DNA from: Amia ocellicauda
Taxonomy: Eukaryota > Chordata > Actinopteri > Amiiformes > Amiidae
Direction of reading: 5' to 3'
Assembly: GCF_036373705.1 (NCBI RefSeq)
Contig: NC_089850.1
Coordinates: forward strand, 28,097,733 to 28,161,732
Length of the DNA: 64,000 nt
The notes under the pieces are model-generated. The model made no database searches, was not told the origin of the DNA, and saw nothing but the letters and a program-made list of their open reading frames with translations. Shown piece by piece: positions 61,129 to 64,000 of the stretch. The translations under genes and the position numbers were made by a program. Numbering within the stretch: the stretch's first letter is position 1; each line of letters starts with the position of its first letter.

Positions 61129-62362
61129 AACTCTTGCATTGAATTGCTATGATGTAGATTGAAGGACAGAAACCGATTGACAGTAGTAGTGGGTCCAGCA
61201 GTTGAAATGGTGGTCAAAACGAAAACAAGAAAAGAAAAAGCTGGAGATGGTCCTATTTTGACAGTAGCCTGTGCACACATTAGCAATGGATCACTGCTGA
61301 TACAAGAATTTAAAATCTTAATTCTGCTACAACAACAGGGTGCAATAAAAATATGGTGCTCTTCTTATTCATTTTAATGCAGTTTGGGTACCAAGGAAGA
61401 ATATGGTGTTGCAAGTTTCACCTTTTATTCTCACACTCTGTGTGGTAATATCATTCCACACACTCTTTCTCTGTTTAACACACTGGTGGGAATCTTTGCC
61501 CTGCTGCTGTGTTTGCATTTGTTTTCCTTGTCAAGGCAAGGAGGTGGTGCTGTTTGTTGTTTGTAATTCTGTTGAGGCCCATTCAGACCAGGAGGACTTC
61601 CCAGATGCATTGCCTCCCCTGCATTGCACTCCTCAGAGCCACAGGCTAATTCCTCCTTTTATTCCTGCATTCCTCCAGAGCTGAGTGCTGAAGTCATAAA
61701 CAAAGGAGGAGACTACCCTTAGGCTGGTATTCATAACCTCTGACCACAGGTTCACCATAGTTTACATGGCAGCAGTAATAGGTCTGCCTGGCTGGACCTG
61801 GCTCATGTGACATTCCTGATGCTCTTCCTCTGCAAAACAAACTTTCGCTCCGTGTCCAACCCTGCGATGTCAGTTGCCTCATTGTGTGCACTTACTCAGA
61901 GATGACAGGAGATCTGTAGCCAGCTTTAATTACATTCCCCTGAATAGACGTGGCTGCTCGAGACACACTGACAGCTCTATATAACTATCACTCTAAATGA
62001 TAGGGCTGATATCTTAAAGCAAATAATGTGATTGTACAGCTCAGTTACAGCATGTTTTTGAAATGTCCACAATCTATTCGCAAGACGGATTTGGACAGAT
62101 TCCATATACACACTTGTAGGAAATAGTTAATTTGCAGAAAACACTCAAAAACATTCCTTCCTTAGTCGACAAACCTATCACGAAAATGTCCTGATGAATT
62201 GTGTTATGTTAAAGTCTCATTTGCAAACAATGATCAAAAAACTAATTAGTAAATATTTGTGATGTTACCTGCTGTGTAGGGGATGCATGCTATACCATCA
62301 AATTGTTGTTATTGCTGCATCGCATCTGCTTGTATCAAACTATTCTTTTTTTCTTTCTACAG

Positions 62363-62424
62363 ATGAACACGATGCTGTACAGAAGAAAACCTTTACTAAA
62401 TGGATCAATGCTCGCTTCTCCAAG
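62363..62424 (+). CDS. utrn: Utrophin, exon 3: start of the actin-binding domain
   Basis: A 62-bp exon between acceptor TTTCTTTCTACAG (AG at 62361-62362) and donor CAAG|GTACAG (GT at 62425-62426). It completes a split Asp codon with the G of exon 2 and encodes EHDAVQKKTFTKWINARFSK, the first helix of the first calponin-homology domain. This is almost identical to mammalian utrophin and very close to dystrophin, whose corresponding exon 2 is also 62 bp. It is the strongest proof that the gene is utrophin and reads on plus. The exon ends on a codon boundary. The next exon is outside the window. Confidence 0.97.
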
Positions 62425-62426
62425 GT

Positions 62427-63110
62427 ACAGATGTGCAATGTCTCTAAAGTACAATTAGGATTTATCTTATCTGAGGTTTTTAGCCTTCGGGTTGGGACAA
62501 GATTAAGGAAAGAGGGTGCAAAGACCTGACCATGAAGTCAAAGGCACGTTTGTCAGTCTGGATGTAGCCAGACTAAAGTGTTAATGTTAATTAATGTAAC
62601 CTTTGACATCGATATTCACTACCATCATCTGCCCCTACCAGACAGTAAAGACTTGAATGGAATGGAGTGTTTTTGTAACTTGTAAAGTTGTGGATTCCAA
62701 TCAAAATAAGCTAAAGCTGGTTACAAAAACAACAGTCAATACCAACCTTTTTATTTAGACTCAGGTTTGACATTTATTGAATGAACGTCCGCAACTGTGG
62801 TGTGTTTTGTGCAGAAGTGTTTGCTAACAGTAGCATGGAACCTAATAAATCTAAACCTTTAAAAATAAAATCTCTATTTGTCTTCAACACAAAGGTCTAG
62901 GCCATATTAAATAGTGAAGATGAACACGTTTTGTAATTAACTCCATTACAGGTATATTGTTACGTATGTTTTTTGTCATATAGTTTCAAGAATGCATAAA
63001 TTAAAATCCTACACTGTCACATTGATGTTTATCTTAATGTTTAGGGTAGTTGTACCACTATACATTTGGGGATGGAAACAAACAAAATTAAAACTTTAAG
63101 AATCTCTTAC
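62427..63110 (+). other. utrn: utrn intron 3, left part
   Basis: AT-rich intron with no further exon seen. The frame 62287-62529 simply runs through exon 3 into the intron. Confidence 0.6.
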
Positions 63111-63335
63111 ACAAAAAATGAAGAGACCACTGCAATTTATTCTTAAATCAGCATCTCTACATGTATGGCAGCCATTCCATTCCATTCATATTTTTATTTG
63201 GAATTTGGGAGAAATGTTGTCATTAGTTTATAAAATAAAACACAAATGTTAATTTTAGCAAAACACATACCTATAAATGGTCAAACCAGAGAAACTGATA
63301 ATTTTGTAGTGGTCTCTTAATTTTGTCCAGAGCTG
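63111..63335. mobile_element. Mariner-type MITE, left end decayed
   Basis: The right end (TGATAATTTTGTAGTGGTCT followed by CTTAATTTTGTCCAGAGCTG, then TA) is a familiar fish mariner/Tc1-type terminus. The left side (ACAAAAAATGAAGAGACCAC) is its imperfect mirror and lacks the outermost bases. No coding frame. Confidence 0.55.
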
Positions 63336-63503
63336 TATGTCTTACTGTACCTTTTAAGAAGCTTGATTTGCCTATGCTTAGAAAACGTAGATGATGTTTT
63401 GTGTGCTTTGATAGTGGAGAGAATTATAATTTTGCCATTCAGAAATAAACATATTTTTACATAGATCTCCGTTACTATATATATACTATATACTATATAT
63501 ACA

Positions 63504-64000
63504 CACTCACCTAAAGGATTATTAGGAACACCTGTTCAATTTCTCATTAATGCAATTATCTAACCAACCAATCACATGGCAGTTGCTTCAATGCATTTAG
63601 GGGTGTGGTCCTGGTCAAGACAATCTCCTGAACTCCAAACTGAATGTCTGAATGGGAAAGAAAGCTGATTTAAGCAATTTTGAGCGTGGCATGGTTGTTG
63701 GTGCCAGACGGGCCGGTCTGAGTATTTCACAATCTGCTCAGTTACTGGGATTTTCACGCACAACCATTTCTAGGGTTTACAAAGAATGGTATGAAAAGGG
63801 AAAAACATCCAGTATGCGGCAGTCCTGTGGGCGAAAATGCCTTGTTGATGCTAGAGGTCAGAGGAGAATGGGCCGACTGATTCAAGCTGATAGAAGAGCA
63901 ACTTTGACTGAAATAACCACTCGTTACAACCGAGGTATGCAGCAAAGCATTTGTGAAGCCACAACACGTACAACCTTGAGGCGGATGGGCTACAACAGCA
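63504..64000 (+). mobile_element. DD36E Tc1/mariner transposon, copy 3, cut by window end
   Basis: Begins with the same inverted end (CACTCACCTAAAGGATTATT) after a TATATACA stretch and runs off the window. It is oriented opposite to copies 1 and 2, so its transposase is on plus, the same strand as utrn. Confidence 0.95.
63652..64000 (+). CDS. Tc1/mariner DD36E transposase, copy 3 (partial)
   Basis: The first 116 residues of the transposase, open to the window end. It starts MGKKADLSNFERGMVVGARR (Ala where the others have Gly) and keeps the full helix-turn-helix including the Thr lost in copy 1. It has Tyr in place of Cys at KEWYEKG. No stop or frameshift in the visible part; the catalytic residues lie outside. 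Confidence 0.93.
   Translation, partial: MGKKADLSNFERGMVVGARRAGLSISQSAQLLGFSRTTISRVYKEWYEKGKTSSMRQSCGRKCLVDARGQRRMGRLIQADRRATLTEITTRYNRGMQQSICEATTRTTLRRMGYNS

Overview
The window is vertebrate nuclear DNA, almost certainly from a ray-finned fish. Evidence: intron-containing genes with GT/AG sites, two syntaxin-11-like genes followed by the start of utrophin (the STX11-UTRN neighbourhood of human 6q24), a vertebrate tRNA-Leu(TAA), and a fish-type repeat load (DD36E Tc1/mariner, L2 and Tx1-like LINEs, many short inverted-repeat elements, long TA/CA/GA arrays). The species cannot be named from the sequence.

Layout. 1-14 kb: tandem stx11-like genes on +, each with its whole reading frame in one exon (3698-4573 and 12008-12883). 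The second has a GC-rich probable promoter/first exon at about 8.85-9.4 kb. A nearly intact DD36E transposon (5025-6242), a Tigger/pogo-like non-autonomous element (6333-7136) and a Tc1 scrap lie between them. 14-24 kb: no host gene seen; a zinc-finger relic, a second intact DD36E transposon (19446-20666), a terminal-inverted-repeat element (20704-21836), a promoter-like GC-rich block and a 32-bp minisatellite. 24.5-29.3 kb: an L2-like LINE split by a younger Tx1-like LINE, with a 9-bp target duplication. 31.6-33.5 kb: a 35-bp minisatellite with a 139-bp higher-order period, a CCAAT-box-rich block and tRNA-Leu. 38-39.7 kb: antisense L2 relic and a deleted Tc1 relic that stops at a CpG-rich block.

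39.7 kb to the end: 5' end of utrn on +. Exon 1 (untranslated, donor after 40226), exon 2 (start codon 42474), a 19.8-kb intron, exon 3 (62363-62424, 62 bp, start of the actin-binding domain), then intron 3 with a mariner-type MITE and a third DD36E transposon cut by the window edge. The most interesting unexplained signal is in intron 2: a short basic ORF at 53313-53391 ends at a strong splice donor in exactly the phase needed to join exon 3, and a ZNF143-like motif lies just upstream. It is a good candidate for an alternative utrophin first exon, equivalent to mammalian promoter B.

The host genes do not form a pathway. Syntaxin-11 is a membrane-fusion t-SNARE of immune cells, and utrophin links actin to the dystroglycan complex. 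I saw no clearly novel multi-gene system; most of the rest is transposon history and AT-rich non-coding DNA.
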